Shown here one piece after another: positions 1-8,509 of a stretch of DNA of 64,000 nucleotides (positions are counted from its first letter, which is position 1; each line of letters begins with the position of its first letter). The notes under the pieces are model-generated. The model saw only the letters and a program-made list of their open reading frames with translations, was not told the DNA's origin and made no database searches. Location of the stretch: NCBI RefSeq assembly GCF_900143095.1, contig NZ_FRDA01000012.1, positions 116,281 to 180,280 of the forward strand. The letters are read 5' to 3'. This DNA comes from Pseudomonas asturiensis. GTDB lineage: Bacteria > Pseudomonadota > Gammaproteobacteria > Pseudomonadales > Pseudomonadaceae. Position numbers and translations under genes: made by a program.

Positions 1-1
1 G

Positions 2-1270
2 GACGGGTCGTACCGCACGATTGCCTGGACGGCGGTGCCGGACACGCATTTCATCCATGCCGTAGGGCGTGATATTCAGGCCGAAGAAGAGGCAAACGAG
101 GCGCTGAGACTTTCTCAGGATGCGCTTCACCAGGCGCAGAAACTGGAAGCCATCGGTCAGCTTACGGGCGGTGTTGCGCACGATTTCAATAACCTGTTGA
201 CCGTGATTCGGTCCTGCAGCGACCTGTTGAAACCTGCCGATCTGGATGAAGCACGCCGCGTAAAGTACGTCGAAGCCATTTCAACCACGGTGGACCGCGC
301 CGCGCGCCTGACTGGACAGTTGCTGGCGTTCGCCCGACGCCAGGCCTTGCAGCCGGAAGTGTTCGACGTGGGTAAAAGTGTGTCGCGTATCGGGGAAATG
401 ATGGACACCCTGACCGGATCGCGTATCCAGGTCGACATCGACGTGCCTGCCGAACCGTGTTTCATTTTTGCCGATGGCAGCCAGTTCGACACGGCACTGG
501 TCAACATGGTGGTGAACGCACGCGATGCGATGGCAGGGTCTGGCCGCCTGACAATCAAGGTGGAACGATGCACCTGCCCCTCCAGTGAACTGACGTCTTC
601 GCTGAGCGAGGGCGACTACGTAACGGTGTCGCTGACCGATACGGGCTCAGGCATCGCCCGAGAAAAGCTCGGGTTGATCTTCGAACCGTTCTACACCACC
701 AAAAGCGTGGGTCAGGGCACGGGGCTGGGCTTGTCGCAGGTGTTCGGTTTCGCCAAGCAGTCCGGTGGAGAAGTGTTGGTCGAAAGTGAACTGGGCAGCG
801 GCAGCCGCTTCACGCTGTGCCTGCCCAGCGCTCAGGCGCACGAAGCCGATCCCGAAAACGAAAACCCTGCACTGGGCGCTCTGCCCGGTTTATGCGTCCT
901 GATGGTGGAAGACAATCAGGATATCGGCACCTATACCTTGCCCATGCTCGAACAATTGGGCTTTCAGGTGGTCTGGGTAACGAGTGCCAGCGAGGCACTG
1001 GATGAGCTGCGTGGCAATCCCGAAAGCTTTCACGTGGTGTTCTCGGACATCGCCATGCCGGGCATGAGTGGTCTGGAGCTGTACGCCGAGATCGAAGCGC
1101 GGTATCCGTGGATGCCGGTCGTGCTGACAACCGGTTACAGCACCGAATTCGCCCAGTTCGCTCAGGATGAATCGCATCGCTTCGACCTGTTGCAAAAGCC
1201 GTACGCGCTGGAAGACCTCGCAGCCCTTCTGCACAAGGCCGCCTCGCGCAGCACCCGGCAGGAGGAGTGA
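2..1270 (+). CDS. Hybrid sensor histidine kinase with C-terminal receiver, 5'-truncated by the window
   Basis: The reading frame is open from the first bases, so the true start lies upstream. The visible 422 residues begin with the end of a PAS-like region. The phosphoacceptor box AHDFNNLLTVI follows, with the histidine codon at 179-181. Then comes a HATPase domain with NARDAM, DTGSGI and GTGLGLSQVFGFAKQSGG, and a receiver domain with VEDNQD, the phosphoacceptor aspartate in SDIAMPGMSG (codon near 1046) and the KPY lysine. This HDFNN-type kinase followed by a receiver is common in Pseudomonas PAS hybrid kinases. It autophosphorylates on His and probably passes phosphate to its own receiver. 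The signal is unknown because the sensor part is outside the window. No output domain follows the receiver. Confidence 0.9.
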   Translation, partial: DGSYRTIAWTAVPDTHFIHAVGRDIQAEEEANEALRLSQDALHQAQKLEAIGQLTGGVAHDFNNLLTVIRSCSDLLKPADLDEARRVKYVEAISTTVDRAARLTGQLLAFARRQALQPEVFDVGKSVSRIGEMMDTLTGSRIQVDIDVPAEPCFIFADGSQFDTALVNMVVNARDAMAGSGRLTIKVERCTCPSSELTSSLSEGDYVTVSLTDTGSGIAREKLGLIFEPFYTTKSVGQGTGLGLSQVFGFAKQSGGEVLVESELGSGSRFTLCLPSAQAHEADPENENPALGALPGLCVLMVEDNQDIGTYTLPMLEQLGFQVVWVTSASEALDELRGNPESFHVVFSDIAMPGMSGLELYAEIEARYPWMPVVLTTGYSTEFAQFAQDESHRFDLLQKPYALEDLAALLHKAASRSTRQEE

Positions 1271-1410
1271 CCCCCGCGTCATGAACGGCTCGCGATGAGT
1301 ACGTTGAAAACCTGCGGTAGCCAGAGGGTGTTCTTTTCGAGAAGAACGCCCGCCACACACCTCGTCTTTTGCACGCTTCTGGACTGTCGTACGCAAGGAG
1401 GAATGTAGAC

Positions 1411-3105
1411 ATGATTGTCGGTATTGATTTGGGCACGACCAACAGTCTGGTCGCGGTATGGCGTGACGGTCGCAGCCAGTTGGTCACCAATGCCCTGGGT
1501 GAAACGCTCACCCCAAGCGTCGTCGGGCTCGATGACAATGGTCAGATTCTGGTCGGCAAGGCCGCCCGCGAACGCCTGCAGACCCACCCCGATAAAACCA
1601 CTGCGCTGTTCAAGCGCTACATGGGCAGTGCCCAGCAAACCCGGCTCGGCCCGGACACCTACCGACCCGAAGAATTGTCCTCACTGGTGCTCAAAAGCCT
1701 GAAGGCCGATGTCGAGCGGGCGTTTGGCGAGCCTGTCACCCAAGCGGTCATCAGCGTGCCGGCCTACTTCAGTGACGCCCAGCGCAAGGCGACCCGGATC
1801 GCTGGCGAACTGGCGGGCCTGAAAGTCGAAAAGCTCATCAACGAACCTACAGCCGCTGCCCTGGCTTATGGACTGCACCAGAAAGAAGGCGAAACCTCGT
1901 TCCTGATCTTCGACCTGGGCGGCGGGACGTTCGACATCTCGATTCTGGAACTCTTCGACGGGGTGATGGAAGTAAGGGCCAGCGCCGGAGACAACTTTCT
2001 GGGCGGCGAAGACTTCGACCGGGCCTTGCTCGATCACTTTTTGACCCTGCTTCAGGGCGAATCCGCGTTCCCTGCCCGAACGCTGATCGAACCTGCCTTG
2101 CGGCGTGAGGCCGAGCGCGTGCGCAAGGCACTGGGGCAGGATGAACGCGCCGACTTCGTTGTGCGCCATGGCGATCGCGAATGGCGCCGCACGATCACCC
2201 AGGAACAGCTTGCCGACCTCTATGCGCCACTGTTGGCTCGCCTGCGCGCGCCCATCGAGCGCGCGCTGCGTGATGCGAAGATCCGGGTCGCCGACCTCGA
2301 TGAAATCCTGCTGGTGGGCGGTACTACGCGCATGCCACTGATTCGTAAACTGGCCGCGGGCATGTTCGGACGTTTCCCGTCCATCACCCTCAACCCGGAC
2401 GAGGTGGTCGCCCAGGGCGCGGCGATTCAGGCGGCGCTCAAAGAGCGAGACGCGGCGCTGGAAGAGATTGTGCTGACCGATGTCTGCCCTTACACGCTGG
2501 GCATCGAGACGGCTCAGCAGGTGTTCAACGGTTATCAGTCGGGGCACTACTTGCCCATCATCGAGCGCAACAGCGTGGTGCCGGTGAGTCGTGTGCAAAC
2601 GGTCAGTACCGTCAAGGATCATCAGACACACGTTCTGGTGAAAATCTTTCAAGGCGAAAGTCGCCTGGTGAAAGACAACATCGCGCTGGGCGAGCTGAGC
2701 ATCCCGATCCCGAAAGCCAAAGCCGGGGAGATTGATCTGGAAGTCCGATTCACCTATGACAATAACGGCCTGCTGGAAGCCGACGTCCGGATACCGGCAA
2801 CCGGTCTGAATCACAGGCTGGTCATCGAGAACAACCCGGGCGTGATGACGCCCGCTGAAATCCAGGAACGACTCCAGGTGCTGCAGGCCCTCAAGGTCCA
2901 TCCTCGCGAGCAGCAGGTCAACACCCACCTGAGCGCCCGGCTGGAGCGGCTTTACCAGGAATACCTTGGCGAGGCACGGGAGATGATCGGCGTCTGGGCG
3001 GCGCAATTTCAACGCGTTCTGGAAACCCAGGACGACAGGCAGATCAGCGAGATGCGCCGGCAACTGGAGCAGCAGGCAGACCGCTTTGAACGAGGTGAGT
3101 GGTGA
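1411..3105 (+). CDS. hscC: Hsp70-family chaperone of the HscC type
   Basis: This 564-residue protein starts with the Hsp70 phosphate-1 motif GIDLGTTNSLVAVW and carries the phosphate-2 motif FDLGGGTFDIS and the adenosine motif EILLVGGTTRMP. A beta-sandwich substrate domain follows, but the C-terminal lid is short. DnaK is about 635 residues, so the length fits HscC (about 556) better. The ATG at 1411 is preceded by a strong AAGGAGG at 1395-1401, so the longer upstream frame is not needed. The next gene encodes a membrane J-domain protein and overlaps the stop, which matches the HscC/DjlB/DjlC partnership known in E. coli. The role is ATP-dependent chaperoning of a specialised, still poorly defined client set. 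Confidence 0.9.
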   Translation: MIVGIDLGTTNSLVAVWRDGRSQLVTNALGETLTPSVVGLDDNGQILVGKAARERLQTHPDKTTALFKRYMGSAQQTRLGPDTYRPEELSSLVLKSLKADVERAFGEPVTQAVISVPAYFSDAQRKATRIAGELAGLKVEKLINEPTAAALAYGLHQKEGETSFLIFDLGGGTFDISILELFDGVMEVRASAGDNFLGGEDFDRALLDHFLTLLQGESAFPARTLIEPALRREAERVRKALGQDERADFVVRHGDREWRRTITQEQLADLYAPLLARLRAPIERALRDAKIRVADLDEILLVGGTTRMPLIRKLAAGMFGRFPSITLNPDEVVAQGAAIQAALKERDAALEEIVLTDVCPYTLGIETAQQVFNGYQSGHYLPIIERNSVVPVSRVQTVSTVKDHQTHVLVKIFQGESRLVKDNIALGELSIPIPKAKAGEIDLEVRFTYDNNGLLEADVRIPATGLNHRLVIENNPGVMTPAEIQERLQVLQALKVHPREQQVNTHLSARLERLYQEYLGEAREMIGVWAAQFQRVLETQDDRQISEMRRQLEQQADRFERGEW

Positions 3106-4766
3106 CGACAATGGATTGTTGGGCTGTTCTGGAGCTGGACCGTAACGCCGACGAACGCAGCATCAAGCGCCAGTACGCAAAGTTGCTGAAAACCAATCGG
3201 CCCGATGATGATCCCGCAGCGTTTCAGACCCTGCGTGACGCCTACGAACAAGCGCTGGGGTGGGCTCGCAATGGCGCCAAAGAAGACAGCGATGACAACG
3301 ACGGCGCTGTGGACACCCTCGATGCAAGAGCCCTGACGCCGTTGCCCTTCGCCCCGGCGCCCGTCGTTCAGCCTCCCGAGACAAGACCATTGCCGTCTGT
3401 GGAGAAACAGCAGGAGACGGAGCACGAGCAGCCCTCGCTGCGTCCTGCCGTGGAAACAAGCTGGTACGAGCAGGCGAGTCTGACCACGCCGCAGAATCTG
3501 GCATCACAACGCCAGACGGCAAGGGACCAGGGCTGCGATGAAAAATTTCAGCAACACCTGGCCAGGCGCTGTTTGCTGGACCTGGATGATCATCTGGAGC
3601 TCATTCAGGCAGCCGTAGCCCAACTGCAATGGCTGACCCCGTGGCAGAAAGTGCAGTTCAGTTCACATCAGACGCGCCGCCTGACGCTGGCGCTGCTGGA
3701 CAGCTCAAGGCCTGCGTTGCGCGCGCTCCTGGAAGACCATAAAGAGCGTGAATTTCTGGAGGCGCTGAAAGCGCTCAAGCAACAGCCCTGGCTGTCGTCA
3801 CTGGATCAGCATGATCAGCTGGAACACTGGATCATGACGCTGCTGCTGAGCAGCGATGAATGGAGCGCGCCGCTTTTCGAGCGCATTTGCGACCTCTTCG
3901 ACTGGGATCAGAAACATGACGTGCATGCCGGCACGCCCTCGCTCTGGATGCACCTGATCGAGCGTTGCGAGAAAAAAGAGTTCGTCATACGCCAGCAGCA
4001 GTTGCTCGAAGGCCCTATGGACAGCTCTCCTGCCTACGCTGCGCATTTGCTCCTCGATCCACCGACCTTGAAGACACAACTGCGTATCGCCAGAGAATGT
4101 CACGACTCCGTCTGGGAAGCCTGCGAACGCCTGTACATGGACCTGACACACCGTTTTCCAGACCTTCTTGAGCATTTCCCCTATGCCGATCTGCAGGGGT
4201 GGCAAAAACGGCGTGCCCAAGTGACGTTCAGGCCCAAGGTCCGGGTGTACCTGGTTGGCATCGTCCTGACCATCATGATGCTGCTATCGCGGTCCACTAC
4301 CGGCAAAATCGGCTGGTCCGACGTCATCATCTACACAATGACCTTGCCGCTGCTGGTGCTGTGGGGATTTTACATTGCCAAATCGATCTGGAACGCTGGC
4401 TGCGATCAGATCAAGCCTCTGGACGTCTGGCTGAGCGAGCGATTACTGCCCGAGGCGCTCAGTTGGCCAGGCTATCAGGCCCTGCTGATCCGCCATGGCG
4501 CGCCTGTCCTCTTTATCGGCAGTGTGTATGCGCAGGAAAATCCGCTACTGCTGCTGCCTTACAGTGTGGCCATGCTGCTCTGGATCTACTTGTCGCCCTA
4601 TCGAATGTCGCTGATATCTGAGGCCATTGCCCGGAAAACAGGTGGATGGACAGGATTCAAGCATTACTGGGCTAGAAACACAGGGCGGTGGGTCATGATC
4701 ACGTTGGGCATCATGCTTATCTTCGTCATCGCAGTCATCATCTCCAGTCCAGACCCTCGGCACTGA
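3102..4766 (+). CDS. Membrane-anchored J-domain protein, probable HscC co-chaperone
   Basis: The first ~50 residues look like a J-domain (WAVLELDRNADERSIKRQYAKL, then FQTLRDAYEQAL), but the usual HPD tripeptide reads RPD within NRPDDDP. A charged alpha-helical middle follows, and about five hydrophobic segments lie in the last 170 residues, so the J-domain would be cytoplasmic and membrane-tethered. Starts at 3099 (GTG), 3102 (GTG) or 3111 (ATG) are all in frame. The GTG at 3102 has a GAGG six bases upstream. The gene overlaps the end of hscC and is surely co-transcribed with it. By analogy with E. coli DjlB and DjlC, it should stimulate HscC ATPase activity. A strong terminator follows. Confidence 0.8.
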   Translation: MTTMDCWAVLELDRNADERSIKRQYAKLLKTNRPDDDPAAFQTLRDAYEQALGWARNGAKEDSDDNDGAVDTLDARALTPLPFAPAPVVQPPETRPLPSVEKQQETEHEQPSLRPAVETSWYEQASLTTPQNLASQRQTARDQGCDEKFQQHLARRCLLDLDDHLELIQAAVAQLQWLTPWQKVQFSSHQTRRLTLALLDSSRPALRALLEDHKEREFLEALKALKQQPWLSSLDQHDQLEHWIMTLLLSSDEWSAPLFERICDLFDWDQKHDVHAGTPSLWMHLIERCEKKEFVIRQQQLLEGPMDSSPAYAAHLLLDPPTLKTQLRIARECHDSVWEACERLYMDLTHRFPDLLEHFPYADLQGWQKRRAQVTFRPKVRVYLVGIVLTIMMLLSRSTTGKIGWSDVIIYTMTLPLLVLWGFYIAKSIWNAGCDQIKPLDVWLSERLLPEALSWPGYQALLIRHGAPVLFIGSVYAQENPLLLLPYSVAMLLWIYLSPYRMSLISEAIARKTGGWTGFKHYWARNTGRWVMITLGIMLIFVIAVIISSPDPRH

Positions 4767-4794
4767 AAATCCCGGCGCCACCCTGCGCATCGGC

Positions 4795-4840
4795 AATAAT
4801 CCGCTCATTCAAATCCGCCGAATGAGCGGATTATTGCTTA
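4795..4840. terminator. Strong hairpin after the hscC operon
   Basis: There is a perfect 16-bp stem, 4795-4810 against 4820-4835, with a 9-nt loop. The stem has AATAAT/ATTATT at its base, so it can supply a short U-rich end in both directions. It lies just past the J-protein gene. Confidence 0.75.
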
Positions 4841-4955
4841 TAAAAAACCAGAAACCCCTCTAAAACAGCCTTTTCAGGTGTGGCACAGCTCCTGCTATGT
4901 ATAGGCTCAAGGCCTTGAACGCCTACTTCTAAAAATAATGACATAAAGGTACATC

Positions 4956-6281
4956 ATGGAAATTTCCAACTCCGCCCCCGCAGGGTCGGCCGGTGCCTCG
5001 GCTGCCCCGAAGACCACCTCCAGTCGTCTCAAATCCATTTTCAGCGGCTCGGTCGGCAACATGGTCGAGTGGTATGACTGGTACGTCTACGCTGCCTTCT
5101 CCCTGTATTTCGCCAAAGCCTTCTTCCCCAAGGGCGACACCACCGCTCAACTGCTGAACACCGCGGCGATCTTCGCCGTCGGCTTTCTGATGCGTCCTAT
5201 CGGTGGCTGGCTGATGGGCCTGTACGCCGACTATAAAGGCCGCAAGGCTGCACTGATGGCCTCGGTGCTGTTGATGTGCTTCGGCTCGCTGATCATTGCC
5301 CTGACCCCGGGTTACGAGAGCATTGGCGTCGGCGCGCCCATTCTGCTGGTGTTTGCTCGCCTGCTGCAGGGCCTGTCGGTCGGTGGCGAATACGGCACCT
5401 CGGCCACCTACCTCAGCGAAATGGCGACCAAGGAGCGTCGCGGCTTTTTCTCCAGCTTTCAGTACGTCACGCTGATTTCCGGCCAGCTCATCGCACTCGG
5501 TGTGTTGATCGTGCTGCAACAGACGCTGACCACCGAGCAGCTGTACGCATGGGGCTGGCGTATCCCGTTCGTCATCGGCGCACTGTGTGCCGTGGTGGCG
5601 CTGTTCCTGCGTCGCGGCATGGAAGAAACCGAGTCGTTCACTCGCAAGAAGAAAGAAAAGGCCAAGGAAAGCCTGATGCGCACCCTGATGCGCCACCCCA
5701 AGGAACTGATGACCGTGGTCGGTCTGACCATGGGCGGTACGCTGGCCTTCTACACCTACACCACCTACATGCAGAAGTACCTGGTGAATACGGTCGGCAT
5801 GAGCATCACCGACTCGACCACCATTTCCGCCGCGACGCTGTTCCTGTTCATGGTGCTGCAACCGGTGATCGGTGCGCTGTCCGACAAGGTCGGCAGACGT
5901 CCGATCCTGATCGCCTTCGGCGTGCTGGGTACCCTGTGCACCGTGCCGATCCTCACCACCCTGCACACCATCCAGACCTGGTGGGGCGCGTTCTTCCTGA
6001 TCATGGCGGCGCTGATCATCGTCAGTGGCTACACCTCGATCAATGCAGTGGTAAAAGCCGAACTGTTCCCGACTGAAATCCGTGCACTGGGTGTTGGGCT
6101 GCCGTACGCACTGACCGTCTCGGTCTTTGGCGGCACGGCTGAATACATTGCGCTGTGGTTCAAGAGTATCGGCATGGAGACGGGCTATTACTGGTACGTC
6201 ACGGCCTGTATTGCGTGCTCGCTGCTGGTCTATGTGTTCATGAAAGACACCCGCAAGCACTCACGGATTGAAACCGACTGA
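4956..6281 (+). CDS. MFS metabolite:H+ symporter (MHS family), alpha-ketoglutarate permease-like
   Basis: This 441-residue, twelve-segment transporter has the MHS/sugar-porter signatures: GNMVEWYDWYVYAAFSLYF at segment 1, FLMRPIGGWLMGLYADYKGR in the first cytoplasmic loop, and FARLLQGLSVGGEYGTSATY. It belongs with KgtP, PcaT and ProP and most likely imports a dicarboxylate or alpha-ketoglutarate. The ATG at 4956 has AAAGG seven bases upstream. It stands alone between two terminators. It is clearly paralogous to the pcaT-like gene at 18.4-19.7 kb. The exact substrate cannot be read from the sequence; kgtP is a reasonable but unproven name. Confidence 0.85.
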   Translation: MEISNSAPAGSAGASAAPKTTSSRLKSIFSGSVGNMVEWYDWYVYAAFSLYFAKAFFPKGDTTAQLLNTAAIFAVGFLMRPIGGWLMGLYADYKGRKAALMASVLLMCFGSLIIALTPGYESIGVGAPILLVFARLLQGLSVGGEYGTSATYLSEMATKERRGFFSSFQYVTLISGQLIALGVLIVLQQTLTTEQLYAWGWRIPFVIGALCAVVALFLRRGMEETESFTRKKKEKAKESLMRTLMRHPKELMTVVGLTMGGTLAFYTYTTYMQKYLVNTVGMSITDSTTISAATLFLFMVLQPVIGALSDKVGRRPILIAFGVLGTLCTVPILTTLHTIQTWWGAFFLIMAALIIVSGYTSINAVVKAELFPTEIRALGVGLPYALTVSVFGGTAEYIALWFKSIGMETGYYWYVTACIACSLLVYVFMKDTRKHSRIETD

Positions 6282-6301
6282 TCCCGTGCTGCAGTGATGA
6301 G

Positions 6302-6334
6302 AGGGCAGTCCGTGGTCGGGGCTGCCCTTTTTTG
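6302..6334 (+). terminator. Rho-independent terminator of the MHS transporter
   Basis: The stem AGGGCAG (6302-6308) pairs with CTGCCCT (6322-6328) and is followed by a T run. It starts 20 bases after the transporter stop. Confidence 0.8.
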
Positions 6335-6702
6335 TGAGCGCAAACATCATCGACATGATCAATACAACGCCACTGGACAGCCGTGATACACGTAATCATT
6401 TAAGCGCTTACCTGTCTCATAACGTTTCAACGTGGTGCAGACTTTTCGATCATTTCGCTCGTAAACTCATGAATTAAATGGCTTTTCAATTTGTCAAGAG
6501 GCTTTATTGCAAGAAATTTCAAAAATTGCACCACGTCGAGGCGTTACCGCCTGAAACGCCCGAAAGCCGTGCGCTGCAGCGCATTATCATTTTCAGCGAT
6601 GGTCGCTAGCAATCCGATTAACTTCTTAATAATCCGTCAACGCGTAGCATTGCCTCCATACCGGGATGACAACTCACCCGAACCCAAATTGGAGACACCC
6701 CC
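6335..6702. other. Intergenic region, no gene supported
   Basis: This 368-bp AT-richer region precedes the repeat-protein gene and presumably holds its promoter. An open frame at 6491-6706 has no credible ribosome site or recognisable protein features and is not accepted as a gene. No tRNA or repeat is seen. Confidence 0.5.
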
Positions 6703-7056
6703 ATGAAAACCACTCAATTGATCTTTGGCCTTGCTCTCACTGCTCTGGCTTCGAGCGCGTTCGCTTTGCCTGCCGTCACCACCAGCGACCTGTCCAACGC
6801 AACGATCGTTGCCGAGGGCGGCACCAAGCACACCAATGTGGGCTCGATTCGCGTAGCCGCTGATGGCGCTGAACGTGTCGGCCCGAACCGTCAAGCCGCT
6901 GATGGCGCTGACCACGTCGGTGCAAACCGTCTGGCGGCCGATGGCGCGGATAACGTTGGCCCGAATCGCCAAGCCGCCGACGGCGCTGACCATGTCGGTG
7001 CAAATCGTCTGGCCGCTGACGGTGCCGACCGTGTAGGTGCGAACCGTCTGGGCTGA
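6703..7056 (+). CDS. Secreted protein made of five 13-residue repeats
   Basis: This 117-residue protein has a clear Sec signal peptide (MKTTQLIFGLALTALASSAFA, cleavage probably after residue 21) and a short linker. Five tandem 13-residue units follow, consensus xAADGAD(R/H/N)VG(A/P)NR, at residues 51-115. The units alternate between the VGPNR and VGANR forms. GGAGA lies about 8 bases before the ATG. It has no cysteines and is rich in Ala, Asp, Gly and Arg, so it is probably a small periplasmic or secreted repeat protein. Similar Pseudomonas proteins have, as I recall, been annotated as phage infection protein, but nothing in this sequence supports that function. It is monocistronic, with its own terminator. 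Confidence 0.85.
   Translation: MKTTQLIFGLALTALASSAFALPAVTTSDLSNATIVAEGGTKHTNVGSIRVAADGAERVGPNRQAADGADHVGANRLAADGADNVGPNRQAADGADHVGANRLAADGADRVGANRLG
6853..7047 (+). repeat. Five tandem 39-bp coding repeats
   Basis: Five in-frame 39-bp units encode the 13-residue repeats. Units 2 and 4 encode the same peptide but differ at synonymous positions, so the protein repeat looks selected rather than newly slipped. Confidence 0.9.
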
Positions 7057-7077
7057 TCAGCCGCTTCACAACACTCC

Positions 7078-7102
7078 AAAGCCCGGCACATGCCGGGCTT
7101 TT
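7078..7102. terminator. Terminator after the repeat-protein gene
   Basis: AAA, then the stem GCCCGGCA (7081-7088), a 2-nt loop, TGCCGGGC (7091-7098) and TTTT. It is nearly symmetrical, so it could act in both directions. Confidence 0.85.
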
Positions 7103-7194
7103 CAGTGTCTGAGGGAATGCGCGACACTCTGCCCCCTTGTTGAAGCGCAGCACTTCGCTGCGACACCCGTCATTGATCTGATCAGGAATCGAGC

Positions 7195-7818
7195 ATGTCA
7201 GACGCTATTCACTCCTACGAACCCTCCAAAGGTCACGGCCTGCCTCACGACCCCTTCAACGCGATTGTCGGGCCGCGTCCCATCGGCTGGATTTCATCTC
7301 AGGATGCCAATGGGAAATTGAATCTGGCGCCCTACAGCTTTTTCAACGCGTTCAATTACATTCCGCCGATCATCGGGTTTTGCAGCGTGGGCCGCAAAGA
7401 CAGCCTCAATAACATCGAGCAGACCGGCGAGTTCGTCTGGAATCTGGCGACACGCGACCTGGCAGAGGCCATGAATCAGACGTGCGCACCGGTCGGCGCA
7501 GAGGTGAGTGAGTTCGAACTGGCCAACCTGACGCCGCTGGCGTCACAGATCGTGGCCGTGCCACGTGTGCTCGAAACACCGGTTTCCTTCGAGTGCAAGG
7601 TGACGCAGATCGTCCAGTTGCAGCGTGCAGACCAGGCGCTGGTGCCCAGTTGGCTGATTCTGGGCGAAGTGGTCGCGGTGCATATCGCCAAGTCGCTGCT
7701 CAAAGACGGCATCTACGACACCGCCGCGGCCGAGCCGATTCTGCGTGGCGGTGGCCCGGCGGACTATTTCCAGCTGGGCCCCGAGGCCTTGTTCAAAATG
7801 TTCAGACCGGGAGCCTGA
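7195..7818 (+). CDS. Flavin reductase-like, FMN-binding split-barrel protein
   Basis: This 207-residue protein has the flavin-reductase split-barrel layout: an N-terminal PFNAIVGPRPIGWISSQD segment that packs on FMN, NLAPYSFFNAFNYIPPIIGF, then FVWNLATRDLAEAMNQT. Such proteins bind FMN and use NAD(P)H to reduce flavin or a partner monooxygenase. No monooxygenase gene lies nearby, so the partner is unknown. The stop is directly followed by the end of the converging 78-residue gene. ATG 7195 follows the only plausible upstream region; no strong Shine-Dalgarno is visible. Confidence 0.85.
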   Translation: MSDAIHSYEPSKGHGLPHDPFNAIVGPRPIGWISSQDANGKLNLAPYSFFNAFNYIPPIIGFCSVGRKDSLNNIEQTGEFVWNLATRDLAEAMNQTCAPVGAEVSEFELANLTPLASQIVAVPRVLETPVSFECKVTQIVQLQRADQALVPSWLILGEVVAVHIAKSLLKDGIYDTAAAEPILRGGGPADYFQLGPEALFKMFRPGA

Positions 7819-8055
7819 TCAGGGCTTGTCCCATACCAGCTCGCCCTCGGCGTCGACATTGACCAGCCGCTCCAGCTCCTGGACAGCGGCCAGATCGGCG
7901 TCATGGGCGGTCTTGAAGGTCTGCCCCGGCAACACCGCATGAAAGCGAGGCGCACCACCGGCCCGCGCTTTGACCGCGATTGCCGCCCGATAACCTTCCT
8001 CGCCAGGTATAACTGCCGATACTGCCTCGAACTCTTCGTATTCCGTGCGCGCCAT
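7819..8055 (-). CDS. Small conserved-type hypothetical protein, 78 residues
   Basis: This acidic 78-residue protein begins MARTEYEEFEAVSAVIPGEE and ends in LVNVDAEGELVWDKP, with no signal peptide or membrane segment. It converges on the flavin-reductase gene with no gap between the stop codons, which supports it as a real gene. The coding pattern is natural and the composition is typical of the host. I recognise no domain and suggest no function. Confidence 0.65.
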   Translation of the reverse strand: MARTEYEEFEAVSAVIPGEEGYRAAIAVKARAGGAPRFHAVLPGQTFKTAHDADLAAVQELERLVNVDAEGELVWDKP

Positions 8056-8207
8056 CCGTCTTGATCCTGTCCGATTGATAAAAGCGCGGATTCTAGCCTG
8101 TCCGCCCGACCCTGTGTGGGCTGCAGTTTCCTGCTAATCGCCCAATCCTGTCCTACACTTCAGTCAGCTCTTTCACATTGCTCTGCCACTGAAGTGAGGC
8201 GTGCGTC

Positions 8208-8378
8208 ATGAAAGCGAAAACAAGAAAATGCATGGCTGTTGTGGGTGTTATCACGGTGCTGGGTGTTTATGCAGCAGGTGTCTATCGTGTCGAACTGGCA
8301 CGTCAGGCAACGACCGTCGTCAGTTGTTCGTTCGGTCATTGCGTGCCGAACGAATCCACCTTCAGCGCGTTGCGATGA
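8208..8378 (+). CDS. Small single-span membrane protein, 56 residues
   Basis: The ATG at 8208 opens a 56-codon frame preceded by GTGAGG about 8 bases upstream. The product has a basic start (MKAKTRKC), one hydrophobic segment (MAVVGVITVLGVYAAGVY), and a short tail with a Cys pair (VVSCSFGHCVPNE). This is the pattern of a small inner-membrane protein or an uncleaved signal anchor. It lies upstream of the DHA2 exporter on the same strand, with 131 bp between them, so co-transcription is possible. No known family is recognised, and the call rests on ribosome site, hydrophobicity and position only. Confidence 0.5.
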   Translation: MKAKTRKCMAVVGVITVLGVYAAGVYRVELARQATTVVSCSFGHCVPNESTFSALR

Positions 8379-8509
8379 CCGGTACAGGCTTCGCCTGTTC
8401 CACCGCAGATTGAACAAAGGGTGCTATCGATTAGCAACCTATCGGATTAGACTGGCCAGACTTCTCCCGCCACGCTTCGGGCGGGTCAACACTGCCATCA
8501 GGTTCTGCC

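Noticed and set aside
4929..6260. 443-codon antisense frame over the MHS transporter
   Set aside because: Low-complexity shadow of the transporter gene, with no start signal.
6491..6706. 71-codon frame before the repeat-protein gene
   Set aside because: Basic, irregular peptide; it overlaps the real start and has no ribosome site.
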